A stretch of DNA of 64,000 bases, taken from positions 62,001-126,000 of the forward strand of contig CAKOGP040001725.1 in NCBI GenBank assembly GCA_933822405.4, read 5' to 3'. Position 1 is the first letter of the stretch, and every line of letters begins with the position of its first letter. The translations under genes were made by a program, and so were the position numbers. Of the stretch, positions 10,101-19,215 are shown in pieces. The notes below the pieces were generated by a model. The model ran no database searches, had not been told where the DNA came from, and saw only the letters and a program-made list of their open reading frames with translations. The stretch comes from Cylindrotheca closterium. Taxonomy: Eukaryota; Bacillariophyta; Bacillariophyceae; Bacillariales; Bacillariaceae.

Positions 10101-11279
10101 GCCCGGGATCAGTCTCCTATGCGTCCGAGACGAACTCTCGAGAAGGTGGTGTCGCCTGGTGTGAATATCGAAGATGATGAAGACTCTATGTCGGAAGGAT
10201 CTTTTGCAAATGATGCAGCGCCAAATCAATCATTGCCGATCGGGTCGTTGCCAAGCTCAATGCGAATTGTGGCGCCAGTACTAGATGGGCCACCTATGCG
10301 CGATGTATCGCCAATGCGCCCGAGAAGAACCATTAGCACGAAAAGGGTGCCAGTCTCTGCAGCCGTTCTTTTTGGTGATGAAGATGACAAGGCGTTAATA
10401 TCCAAAGAAACTTCACCAAACAGTATCAGTCCAAAGGACAAAATCCCGGAACCTTTGACATCCGCAGAGGAAGAGATGGAAGAACCCGAAAAACCGAAAT
10501 CGACGCCTCCAACTTCGTCAATAGCCGAAGAGAAGAAAGAAACTGAAATGCCAATTGTACTGGACTACATACCACCACCACCGCCACTTCCCCGAAGAGG
10601 GGTACCAGTCGAGGAGCTAAGAGGCCGCAGCAAAACTACTGAGATCAAAACAAGAGAACAAGCAGACGCCAGGATTTCGCCTTTGCCCCAACCGTCAACG
10701 GAGAAGGAAGTGAAGAATCTCAAGGCATCGCCTTCACCAACTGAGATTACCGCCAACACGGAAGACTCTGAATATATACCATCTGTCGACAAACAATCTC
10801 CAGCGACGTCAACGTCCTCATCAGTGTCAGAGGTGGGCACTGGATTGCCTGTTCAATCTTCAAAAGCCATTATTTCTCAGAAATCCGATGCGTCCAATAC
10901 GCTTGCTCCCGAGAAGGAAACCGCGGCGCCTTCACCTGACATCGAACAGCCAAGAATCGAACCTGGTTCGCTCTTGCGTTCCAGTACTCATTCAGATGCT
11001 TCGTTTTTATCTTCATCGTCCACTGCTCAGAAGCGAGCCCAAGCACAAGCCACTTTGGAGAGGCTGAACTCGAGAATGAATTCGACCTTTGGGGACGGAG
11101 TCAAAGCTCAAACCACAGCTGATCTGAGAGACCAACAAGAAGCTTCCGCCGTACCTACCGTAGAAGGTAGGAGGTCATCCTTGGAAGAAAAACGGCAAGA
11201 AGCGAAGGCTGCTCGTGAAAGACTACGACAACGCTTTATCAATGCTCGGGCTCGCGTACAATCCCAACTACCTGTGTAA
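7191..11279 (+). CDS. Large disordered Ser/Pro/Arg-rich protein, 1362 aa
   Basis: A single open frame with a Glu/Val-rich start (EEIIEEEVVIVEDEEE). It has long low-complexity regions rich in Ser, Pro, Thr and Asn, and many basic-Ser sites such as RRQSLVSE and RRNLLSRQNS that look like kinase targets. Repeats include a 30-aa unit repeated four times (8211-8570), five or more SSELSPLT-type motifs (8725-9170) and three SPMRPRRT motifs (about 10115, 10310 and 10330). The C-terminus is a helix rich in Arg/Ala/Glu (EEKRQEAKAARERLRQRF), possibly a coiled coil. No enzyme domain or membrane span is seen. The general character resembles scaffold or cytoskeleton-associated proteins, but that is only inference. 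The protein gene is real on length alone; the function is unknown. Confidence 0.85.
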   Translation: MSESGSLVSEEIIEEEVVIVEDEEEVHSVEYIIEEEEVTEVDFNDVSPSAPPRNAHRRQSLVSEYVEMSVGSASELMSLDDLNDVTPSEDNKQKTKTAYRYSGSESGDSTDQQSSDDADATNSSDGFDLTLPETSNMENMHMSGLTTMDFTQSGMINFESSYMFELVDTDDEEEDEVLGNTNVEAAPGMNLSLNPYRVTMDKVRYGPLGKRRSTGITKRKSTSRDLSPIRQQVTDYLENVVEAQSARKGAGAPRNRVAPARTMSSSRRAKRRSLITSPIHEDKPHAPRGGRRSSLLANLPPPNFFQQENDAKPSEPSAITSKPNNDFDEPPNGPTKAVATTESNPSEASPAMIASDFPPDAPVPNKTIAATQSNPSEVSPTTAASDFPPVAAVPSKAMATTGSDPNESSPATAVSDFPPGAPAPTKTMAATKSNPIELSPTTAASDFLPDAPVPTKATSASTSSNRSEPSISLHASGPRHSRQAKSVEEERNQVQNHQVPTRTIATSNSNSSELSPHPMRHVNTTEEETTPAAAVRNHQIPKDAIARSNNSELSPLTASGHRRGANNNNKIMEGSASGRNDDRRIPTKSISAASNSDSSELSPLTFSGHPMRQTTSKLEGKNPSLSPMNTSGRQTPVRNDTEAVLASPNMDSPELSPLAPFSGHAVAPRPRINRGQDRTPPPPVARVRGRSRADSEDTDKHLFHGIMDDDNSSWSKAEGRVLEIQIPAGLMDNPQDSFSTLDSESLAADSLMSSTRFDSTPQQAMSKRSSDISPVPPRRQAPSPKLGDGKEEAEASDFSSSYKRRGGRKQPLGSEEGSRHRRRTEGMRRRSLDLASVSEKHNQSFNMDNSILSTSMHNMSTSMHNAASGRRGQMRRDLSMSSFTNHSRRNLMKRQTSVSSFANNSRRNLLSRQNSMSSSRRNQMSRTSSKRSVVDESPSMPKRYLSVDVDLEMSISSLTSKAEESRQRRIARDQSPMRPRRTLEKVVSPGVNIEDDEDSMSEGSFANDAAPNQSLPIGSLPSSMRIVAPVLDGPPMRDVSPMRPRRTISTKRVPVSAAVLFGDEDDKALISKETSPNSISPKDKIPEPLTSAEEEMEEPEKPKSTPPTSSIAEEKKETEMPIVLDYIPPPPPLPRRGVPVEELRGRSKTTEIKTREQADARISPLPQPSTEKEVKNLKASPSPTEITANTEDSEYIPSVDKQSPATSTSSSVSEVGTGLPVQSSKAIISQKSDASNTLAPEKETAAPSPDIEQPRIEPGSLLRSSTHSDASFLSSSSTAQKRAQAQATLERLNSRMNSTFGDGVKAQTTADLRDQQEASAVPTVEGRRSSLEEKRQEAKAARERLRQRFINARARVQSQLPV
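8211..8570 (+). repeat. Four 90-bp tandem units encoding a 30-aa repeat
   Basis: Unit boundaries at 8211, 8301, 8391 and 8481 are exactly 90 bp apart. Each unit encodes a version of SNPSEVSPTTAASDFPP followed by a Val/Pro-Lys-Ala linker. Units differ from each other at many positions in both nucleotides and residues, so the array is not fresh. Confidence 0.85.
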
Positions 11280-11399
11280 TCAAAACTAATGTAATCAATA
11301 TTCAAATAGAAAGGGTAGTTAAAGTTACTCTCTTGGCCTACTCGCAAGCCAAATCTATTTCTGAGAAAAGATAGTAACCGGATAGTACGTGTTGTACGT

Positions 11400-12342
11400 T
11401 TAGAATTTGTAAACTTGGTCTGCGGTGTACTTCAATTCACTGAGCAACCCAGAAAGCTCTTTCTCGTCACGGGGTCCACAAAGAGCGTTGTACATGGGTG
11501 GAGGACCACAGACAAAGATCATGAGATCGTCTCCCGCAGATGGCTCGGGGAAGTTGCTCGTGACAATATCAGCATTGATGTAGCCACGGGCTCCCTTCCA
11601 TTCCGAGTCAGCTGGCTCGTCAGACAAAACGTGGACAACCTTGAAACGAGGATTCTCAGCAGCCCAGTTGTCAATCAGCTCTCTACCCAAAATATCCTCG
11701 GCAACCTTGGATCCGTAGAGCATGACTACTTCAGTTGTGGAATCAGGGTCACCCAAGATGGCATGCAACTAAAATTGAAAGTGTAAAAGGAGCGTGTGAG
11801 GAAATGCACAGATTGAAAAATCAATAATAAGTTTGTCATCACGACGGATTGAATGAATAAAAAATACATACCGCTTGGACCATTGGGGTAAGTCCTGTGC
11901 CTCCGACCAACATACAAATCTTCTTTGGTTTGAACGGGGCTTGGATCTTTACATTAAATGCGATGTGCTTGAATTCAACAGTTTCTCCCACCTTCAGGTC
12001 TTCGCACATCAGCTTGGACATCTTGGCATTTTCACCGTAGTCCTTAATGAGCATGTCGAAGCAACCGACTTGATCGTTGGTGGAGATGGGAGTGTATGGA
12101 CGGACAACATCCTCACCACCAATCTTGGCCTTGGCTAGGATACAGGCGCATGTGCTCAGGTTCAGAGGAGCGGATGTGTCGGGAAGGCCAAATCTCAAAA
12201 CACTCGAAGTGGGAGAAACAGCAACTCGTTCCAGCAACGGCACAGCGACAAATTCATCGGTAAACTGGCACTTTCCAGGAGGAACCAAGTTCTTGATTGG
12301 CTTTCCGGAAAGAGATGGGGCTTGATAGTTTGCTTTTGACAT
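11400..12342 (-). CDS. NADH-cytochrome b5 reductase-like flavoprotein, 279 aa
   Basis: Exon 1 is 12342-11872 and exon 2 is 11768-11400, with intron 11871-11769 (GTATGT..TTTTAG) in phase 0. The protein carries the FAD motif RPYTPIS near residue 90, the NAD(P)H-binding GGTGLTPM near residue 150 and the C-terminal CGPPPM motif. This is the ferredoxin-NADP reductase fold, as in cytochrome b5 reductase, which passes electrons from NADH through FAD to cytochrome b5 for desaturation and similar reactions. The start is taken at MSKANYQAPSLS. An upstream in-frame ATG at 12417 would add 25 residues including the hydrophobic stretch FKVFLCFLITT, a possible membrane anchor. Both starts are possible. Confidence 0.88.
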
Positions 12343-12417
12343 GGTAGTGATAAGAAAACAAAGGAAGACTTTGAAAATGAGATTGTTCATGCACTCTTTT
12401 GATGATGTGCGCAGCAT

Positions 12418-13376
12418 GACTCATGATGTCTCTTCTTGTCTTCTGACCAACTGACGTAGTGATTCGTGATTCATTTATATTTCTACGATTCGACTCGATG
12501 GATTGGACTCTTTGATTCATCGCATCATTCGACTGGGTCCACAGTGTCAGTGACTTCTGAAGTACCTTTAGTGGTTTGAAGCAACCATCTGAATCAGCCA
12601 GATGACCAGCGCAGCTGCGCTCCACAGACAGCTGCATAGACAACACATCGTTTCTCCTCGTTTGGACAGATTGCGGAGGTGGAACGCACAAACATCACGG
12701 GTTTACTGAGTACCGGTATTTGTTATTTTCTGCCGAGAACACGGAGAAGACCAGAAGAATTATTCTCCGCTGTGCAGAGTTGGCTTGATACTGTAGTAGT
12801 TGCAAAGGTTCGCTACGGTACCGTCAACTCGACCAGATGGCGAACTAAAAAAATTGAATTGCCCCTGACAGATTTGGAAAAACTCCTGCACCAGCACATC
12901 CTTTCTCATAAATATGTCCATGGCAACAGTGATACCAATAGCGGAGGAACGGAAGAATACCTTCGATGGATACCGTACCGTTTTTTGGCTCGGTCAAAAG
13001 TGTACTCGTGTTAAAGAACTACTGAAACAAATCAAAAAGGCGAGCTAAGATTTTATCGAGTGCCGTGACAACATGTCCTCGGAGGTTTTTTGGCTCACGC
13101 ACTTTTAAACCTTTTGTCAAAAGGCTCGTCACTGTTGTTAGGGACTGCTTTCGAACAGAATATAAATTCAATTTTGTCATAAGAAATTCTGAAGAGTGAC
13201 AGAATCTAGATAATGCAATCACGGGATTAATAACCCCGCAACTTGCTTCAACACTCCCATCAACGAACAAGAGATGTTGAATTTGTTGTGATTCTTTCTC
13301 TTCTCTTTCTTTCTCATATTTTTATTCTGAGCGGAAAGATACATCACAATCTTTTCTTCTACAACATCATCACATC
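12418..13376. other. Divergent promoter region, no gene seen
   Basis: Spacer between the minus-strand reductase and the first guanylate cyclase gene. A TACCGGTA palindrome is at 12711-12718. A pyrimidine-rich stretch (about 13290-13325) lies just before the H-NOX start. The 111-aa ORF at 12679-13014 has no support. Confidence 0.5.
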
Positions 13377-16300
13377 ATGCACGGGCTAGTATTTGAAATC
13401 TTTGAAGACTGGGTCATTGAATTACACGGCCTCGATGCTTGGCACTCAATCAAGAAGAAGGCTGGCTGTGATGTCAAGGATAAATCCTTCGTCACCAGAA
13501 CATTTTACAATTACGACATCTGGATCAAGCTCATCACAGCAACATCACAAGAAATTTCAGTCTCCTTTGACGACGTCCTCGAAGCATACGGCCACTACAA
13601 TATCAGGTATCACTTCTCACACGGCCACGATGCCCTTTTACGATGCCAAGGCTCCACTCTCAGACAATGGCTATCCAACCTAAATGCCATGCACGATCAC
13701 GTACAGAAGAGTTTTCCGGGAGAGAACTTTTGTCCACCAGTCTTTTGGTGCGAAGACTGCGAGGATGTCGAAGGATCTATCTTGCTTCATTACTTCAGTC
13801 AAAGAGGCAACCTACTGGTTCCTTGGGTGGTTGGAATTGTGGAAGAATGTAAGTCTTTGCTTCGATTGAATTGAATACTCTTTGTTTTTTTGGTGAATCG
13901 CTAATCATATGATTTTACTTTCTGAATTTTAAAGTGGCCTCATTTCACTTCGAAGTCGAAGTCAAGCTGAACAGAATCGCCAAGCAAGATGAACATGATT
14001 CGAAATTCACCACTTGGAGAATAACAGCCGTGGATGAGACTCAAATGTGGAAGCTTTCTCCAAGCACCATGCACAATGAAGAAGAAGTCATTGACTTTAG
14101 CGCAGTCAAGTTGCCAGGCAAGTGCCCTTTCACTGGCAAGAAGCTACGAAAAGACATGGACAGCAGTGAGAATATGTGCCCACACGCCAAGAGAGAGCTC
14201 GAAAAGATGGAGATGGAGGCAGCAACTGCTTCGGTGTCCACTGATACATCGCTACTTACAGAATCCGAAGAGGCTGAATCTGGTCTTTCCATGAACAAGA
14301 TGAAGGAGGTCTTTCCTTTCCACGTCATGGTCGACAAAGACTTCAAGATTGCCCAAGTTGGAGAGAAGCTTCCAAAGCTCATGAAAACAAACATCAATGA
14401 TCTGCTTGGAGCTCACATCAAAAGCGTCCTAAAAATCACAAGGCCAGTTCTTGGTACCTCTTGGGACTGGAGATCATTGAATAAGCTTTCGGACCAAAAT
14501 TTCTTCCTCGCACCTGCAACCGAAGAGTCGACTGCAGATACTCGTGCTTCGATGCACATTACTGCCGATGGGCAGCAGAAGTTCGGAATGGAAGAAAGTG
14601 TTGTAAAGTTCAAGGCTTCCATTGTGCACTTGGCCGAGGACAAGGTCATGTTCACGCTCAGTCCCGAAGCCAGAAACGTGGAAGACCTGAACAATATGGG
14701 TCTAACACTTTCCGATTTGCCTCTTCAGAGTTGTCAACGAGATGCCGTCTTCCTCGGTGAATACATTACACAAGAAGCTGATAAGGCTCACGGACTTGAT
14801 AAGTTGAGCCGAAAGCTTGGAACAGAACAGGCTCTTTCCAACACCCTGCTCTACAACATCCTTCCAAGACAAGTCGCAGATGATATGAGAAAGGGAAAGA
14901 CCATCGAACCAAAGTTCCATGAGAATGTCACTCTTTTCTTTTCCGATATCGTTGGATTCACGGATCTTTGCGGTCAGGTCGAACCTTGGAACGTCATCGA
15001 TATGATGAATCAATTGTATTCTGTCATGGATTTCTTGGCTGACCGATTTGATCTCTACAAGGTCGAGACTGTTGGTGACTCGTACATGTGAGTATCCGAA
15101 ACGAATTCTGTATCTCCTCGATGTTATCTTTTACTCACGCTACTTGTTTTTTACTATCACAGGTGCTGCTCTGGTCTTCCTGAACCCGATCAATATCATG
15201 CCGAGAATGTTGCCAACTTTGCTTTGGCAGTCTTGGAATGCGTCAAGCATGTCAAGTCTCCTGTCACTGGAGAGCCCATCGACCTTCGAATTGGAATCCA
15301 CACTGGAAGCTGTACTTCTGGTGTGGTGGGAACCTTGACGCCTCACTACTGTCTCTTTGGAGATATGGTCAACTTTACCAGTCGCCATGAGTCGACCGGT
15401 GCTGCAGGAAAGATCCATGCCTCGAGTCACCTATTTGGTCGACTCACTCATTTTGCTCAATCTGACAACCAAGAATACAGCTTCAAGGCAAGAGGTCTTG
15501 TCGACATGAAGGGCAAGGGAGAACATTACACTTATTGGCTCGAAAGCGGTACTGAACACAACGAATCCGCGAATCCTACTGCTCTGGAAGCTCTGTCTGA
15601 AGAAGTCGAAGCAATGATCTCCTCCAGGAAATGGAAGATGCGAAAGTATTTCAAACATGGAGGCCTTTTCAGAAGCGAACAAGAAGCGTCAGGAAACCTG
15701 TCTTCGTCCAATGAAGAGAGTTCTGGATATCACAGTACCAGCGATTCGTCCAATGGCATGTCTCAGAAAGAAGCCGGTTCTGTCCATAGTGACGACGGTG
15801 ACATCTTGGATGACATTGAAGAAGACGATGTGATTGAAGACCCCATCGCTAACTTGGTGCGAATCGAGGGTTTGGAGCAACTTGCAGATTTTGGCAATGG
15901 CTGGGAGGACCTTGAATGGGGCTCGTGCTCCAAGGATGCCTTGCAAGGAAAGGTCTTTGATATTCTAATGAACGTCTTGCAAGTTTGCGTTGGAAAGGGT
16001 GGCGCAAGGCTCAATATCATCACTAGTCAGCTTGAGAAGTATGTCCAAACCATCTTGGATCTTTACAGTGAAGAGAACTCATTTCACAGCTTTAAGCTTG
16101 CTGCTGAGGTTGTCCTTCGCGCAAACTTCATCTGGGATGCTTGGGCAACCGATGTGAGCAAGGATCCATGGGACCACTTCATGCTATTGTTTGCAGCTTT
16201 GATTCACGGCGTACAACATGCTGGTGTCGATAATGCTCAACTCGAATTCGAGGACGATGTCATCTGTACCATGTACCGAGGAAAGCAAGCTTACCAACAA

Positions 16301-18472
16301 CGAAGTTCTTTTGATTGTGCTTTCGAAAGACTTGAAGAAGACTTCGAGGAGCTTTGCGAAGAGATTGTCTTTGGATGTCCCAACTTCCGAGCTTCCGTCA
16401 AGAAGTTGGTTGTCAGCTTCACCGACTTGGAATCTGAGAAAATGCTTCGTGCGATGGTTGCAAACTTCGAGGAAATCATTGCCAAGACTTCCAAAAATCA
16501 GCGTGTCTTGAAGGAGCAACGCGAGGCCAAGGTTGGACTGGTTCTTGCAATGTCCGCTATCGGTCACTACGCCCAATCGTATGACAATTTCTTGAAGTGG
16601 AACAACCTCAACTTCCAAGAACATCTCAAGGCTCACCGTGCTGGTCGCTCTGAAGATCCACGCGACAGTTGGTACTACGAGCAGAACATGTTCTTCTCGG
16701 ATGCTATCATGCCTCTTGTGAATCAGATTGAGAAGTTCCTGCCCGGGGCAACTTGTCTTGGAGACTGTGTGCTGCGCAACATTGAGCAATGGCGAAGAAA
16801 CGGACGTGACAGACTCGCCGCAAGTCTTGTCCCAACTGCTACTGTTGAAGATTACCGCGGAGAGAAGCTTTCGTTGGACCGAATGGGAGCACTCATTGCT
16901 GCCAATGTTGATATGTTGGAAGGTTTGTTGAAGGACATTGTTGCCTGCCATGCCGAAAACAGAATTCGAAGCTGTGGTACCAGCAGCAGGCGCATGAGCA
17001 TGCCAGTGGACGAGATTCAAATGTCCATTGCGATGAAGAACAAGACTGCTGAAAAGTTCAGACCCACTGCCGATCTGCCACCACATGTTCGCTCCGAACT
17101 CCGAGACTTTGTCATTACTATTGCTTCTGGCTATGAATCAAACGACTTCCACAACTTCCAGCATGCAAGCCATGTTGCTTATCTTTCCAACCTTCTCGTG
17201 AATGGCATCAATGGTATCGATGGCAGCAATGATGGATCAGGAATTGGATGCGACCCACTTGCTCGTTTTGCGATTGTGCTTGCTGCTTTGGTTCATGATG
17301 TTGGGCACACTGGTGTTCCAAATGGACAGCTCGCCGTCGAGCACCCAACGCTGGCAGAAAAGTACTCGAACAAGAGTATTGCAGAGCAGAACTCGATCGA
17401 TGTTGCTTGGAACATGTTGAATTCGGATTGCTTTGAGAATCTCCAACACTGCATCTATGAAGACGCTGGAGAACGTGAACGTCTTCGCCAGCTTCTCGTC
17501 AATTGTGTCATGGCCACTGATATCTTCGACAAGGATCTACGCTCAATTCGCCAAACACGATGGGACAAGGTCTATTCGGATAACGAGAAACTTCATTCTG
17601 CCGAAGAAGAAGAGCACTTGAAGGCCACCATTGTGATTGAACACATCATGCAAGCATCCGATGTCGCTCACACCATGCAAGATTGGGAGCTCTACCGCCA
17701 ATGGAACGAGAGTCTCTTCATGGAAATGTACCAAGCTTTCTTGGATGGTCGATCAGAGAAGGATCCAACTGCATCATGGTACGGTGGCGAGCTTTGGTTC
17801 TTTGACAACTGGGTCGTTCCTCTTGCCACAAACCTCAAGACTTGTGGTGTCTTGGATATTGTGAGCGAGCAACTTGCCGAACAAGCCAAGAGTAACCGTC
17901 AGCAATGGGAAGCTGAAGGAAAGGAGATCTGCGAAGCCATGTTCGAAAAGGTCAAAGCTAAGGTGAACAACCGCAGCAGTCGCGATTTAAGATCGGTTTC
18001 CTCAATGCGCTCTACGGAATCTGAAATCATGCTGACTTCCAAGATGGTGAACGAAGTCGAGTGCTTGTCCAAGGTTGTCAAACGATACGAACGCAAGATG
18101 GCAGCTGCTTGTGGAAATCTCATTGCTGTCGCTTACAAGGGCGGCCCAGATGGCAAGGATCTTCGCAAGATGTCTTCCGGTGACATTCACAGTCACTTCA
18201 AACAACAAGACTGGTACAAAATGTACTCTGATGATGAGCTCAGTGTCGATGGAAGCCTACCAAGCGTCAGAAGCACCAAGAAAAATCAGGGCAAACTAAC
18301 TTCACATATCACTCGTTCACGAAAGGTTGGTGGCCGAGTCAGCTTTCTTAGCAGCGGCAGCAAGGACCTTTTAGAAGAGGACGATTTCTCATCCATCGGT
18401 AGCAGTGTCTCTGGCTTGCGCAGCCAACTGATGATTGCCGAGAAGCTGATTGCCTCCAGCAAGGCTGCTTGA
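13377..18472 (+). CDS. H-NOX guanylate cyclase - phosphodiesterase fusion, copy 1, 1644 aa
   Basis: Exons are 13377-13848, 13935-15087 and 15163-18472. Domain order: H-NOX/HNOB (about 1-185), HNOBA (273-426), class III cyclase (456-631), a degenerate PDEase_I (850-1075), an intact-looking PDEase_I (1180-1450) and a charged tail. In H-NOX the proximal heme ligand is His106 (NAMHDHV) and the YxSxR triad is Tyr139/Ser141/Arg143. The cyclase has metal Asp495 (FFSDIVGFT) and Asp539, and the guanine-selecting pair Glu535 (KVET) and Cys605 (YCLFGD). The second PDE has FHNFQHASHV (His1205, His1209) and HDVGHTGVPN (His1253, Asp1254, His1257). The first PDE reads IHGVQHAGVDN, so the metal Asp is lost. 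There is no signal or membrane span, so it is cytosolic. It should make and hydrolyse cGMP under control of NO, O2 or CO. Confidence 0.95.
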
Positions 18473-19215
18473 TCGGATGGTTGTTGAAATGGGGATATTG
18501 GGAAAGTTCTAGTGTCACAGCAACACTGGACAATACAAAGAAAGAAAGAAAATATATATCTGTATAATAATATAAAATCATGCATACTTTTTGTTACTTT
18601 ACGCATCAAGCAATACTTGCAATAGATACGGTTTATCTTATAGTTTTGGATATCCTCTTTCGGGTCCAATCGTTCTGATTCATTCCAGTCAGTCAGTTAC
18701 AGTAGTCCAATGATTCTCCGACCGCCAGATGGTATTGTCCCAAATCCGAAGGCGAGTTTTTCAGACCAAAACCTAGTTCCAGCACCATAACTTACTTAGT
18801 GAAAACTTACCAGGAACAGATCTACGACTTTTAAAGAGAACCGACTGTAGAGTTTTTATTCGATTCTATTTAACGGAAAAATTGCCATCGGGCAAACATT
18901 TATGTGATAGCCGTGATACGATAGCCTCGGCAAATTGGGATCAAGAGCGTTTTTACAATGGAGAGAATGTTCAAATAATTTCGATTAGCGGATCCAATAC
19001 CGAGTCGAGTCAAAAGAATCTCATCATCTGAACAAAGAACGATACACGATACACGGGATGTCGGAGTGGTATAAAATCGGTACGAACCCGGTATGAAGTT
19101 GGTCGTCGATCTGAAATCATGTTCCCATAAAACATTTTGTCCAAGTTTTTAAATCTCAGCAGCCACCACAAACCTCAACCTTTGAACGAGTCATTTTCTT
19201 TCTCATATCATCATC
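18473..19215. other. Spacer between the two GC-PDE genes
   Basis: Contains the 3' end of copy 1 and the promoter of copy 2. It is AT-rich, with no ORF on the plus strand. Only the last stretch before the start (TTTCTTTCTCATAT-like) resembles the upstream of copy 1. Confidence 0.55.

Noticed and set aside
12679..13014. 111-aa plus-strand ORF before GC-PDE copy 1
   Set aside because: No domain, no paralog before copy 2 and no homology visible; likely chance.
16184..17086. 300-aa minus-strand ORF inside GC-PDE copy 1
   Set aside because: It is the antisense shadow of a conserved PDE coding region; composition has no domain and the plus frame carries clear motifs.
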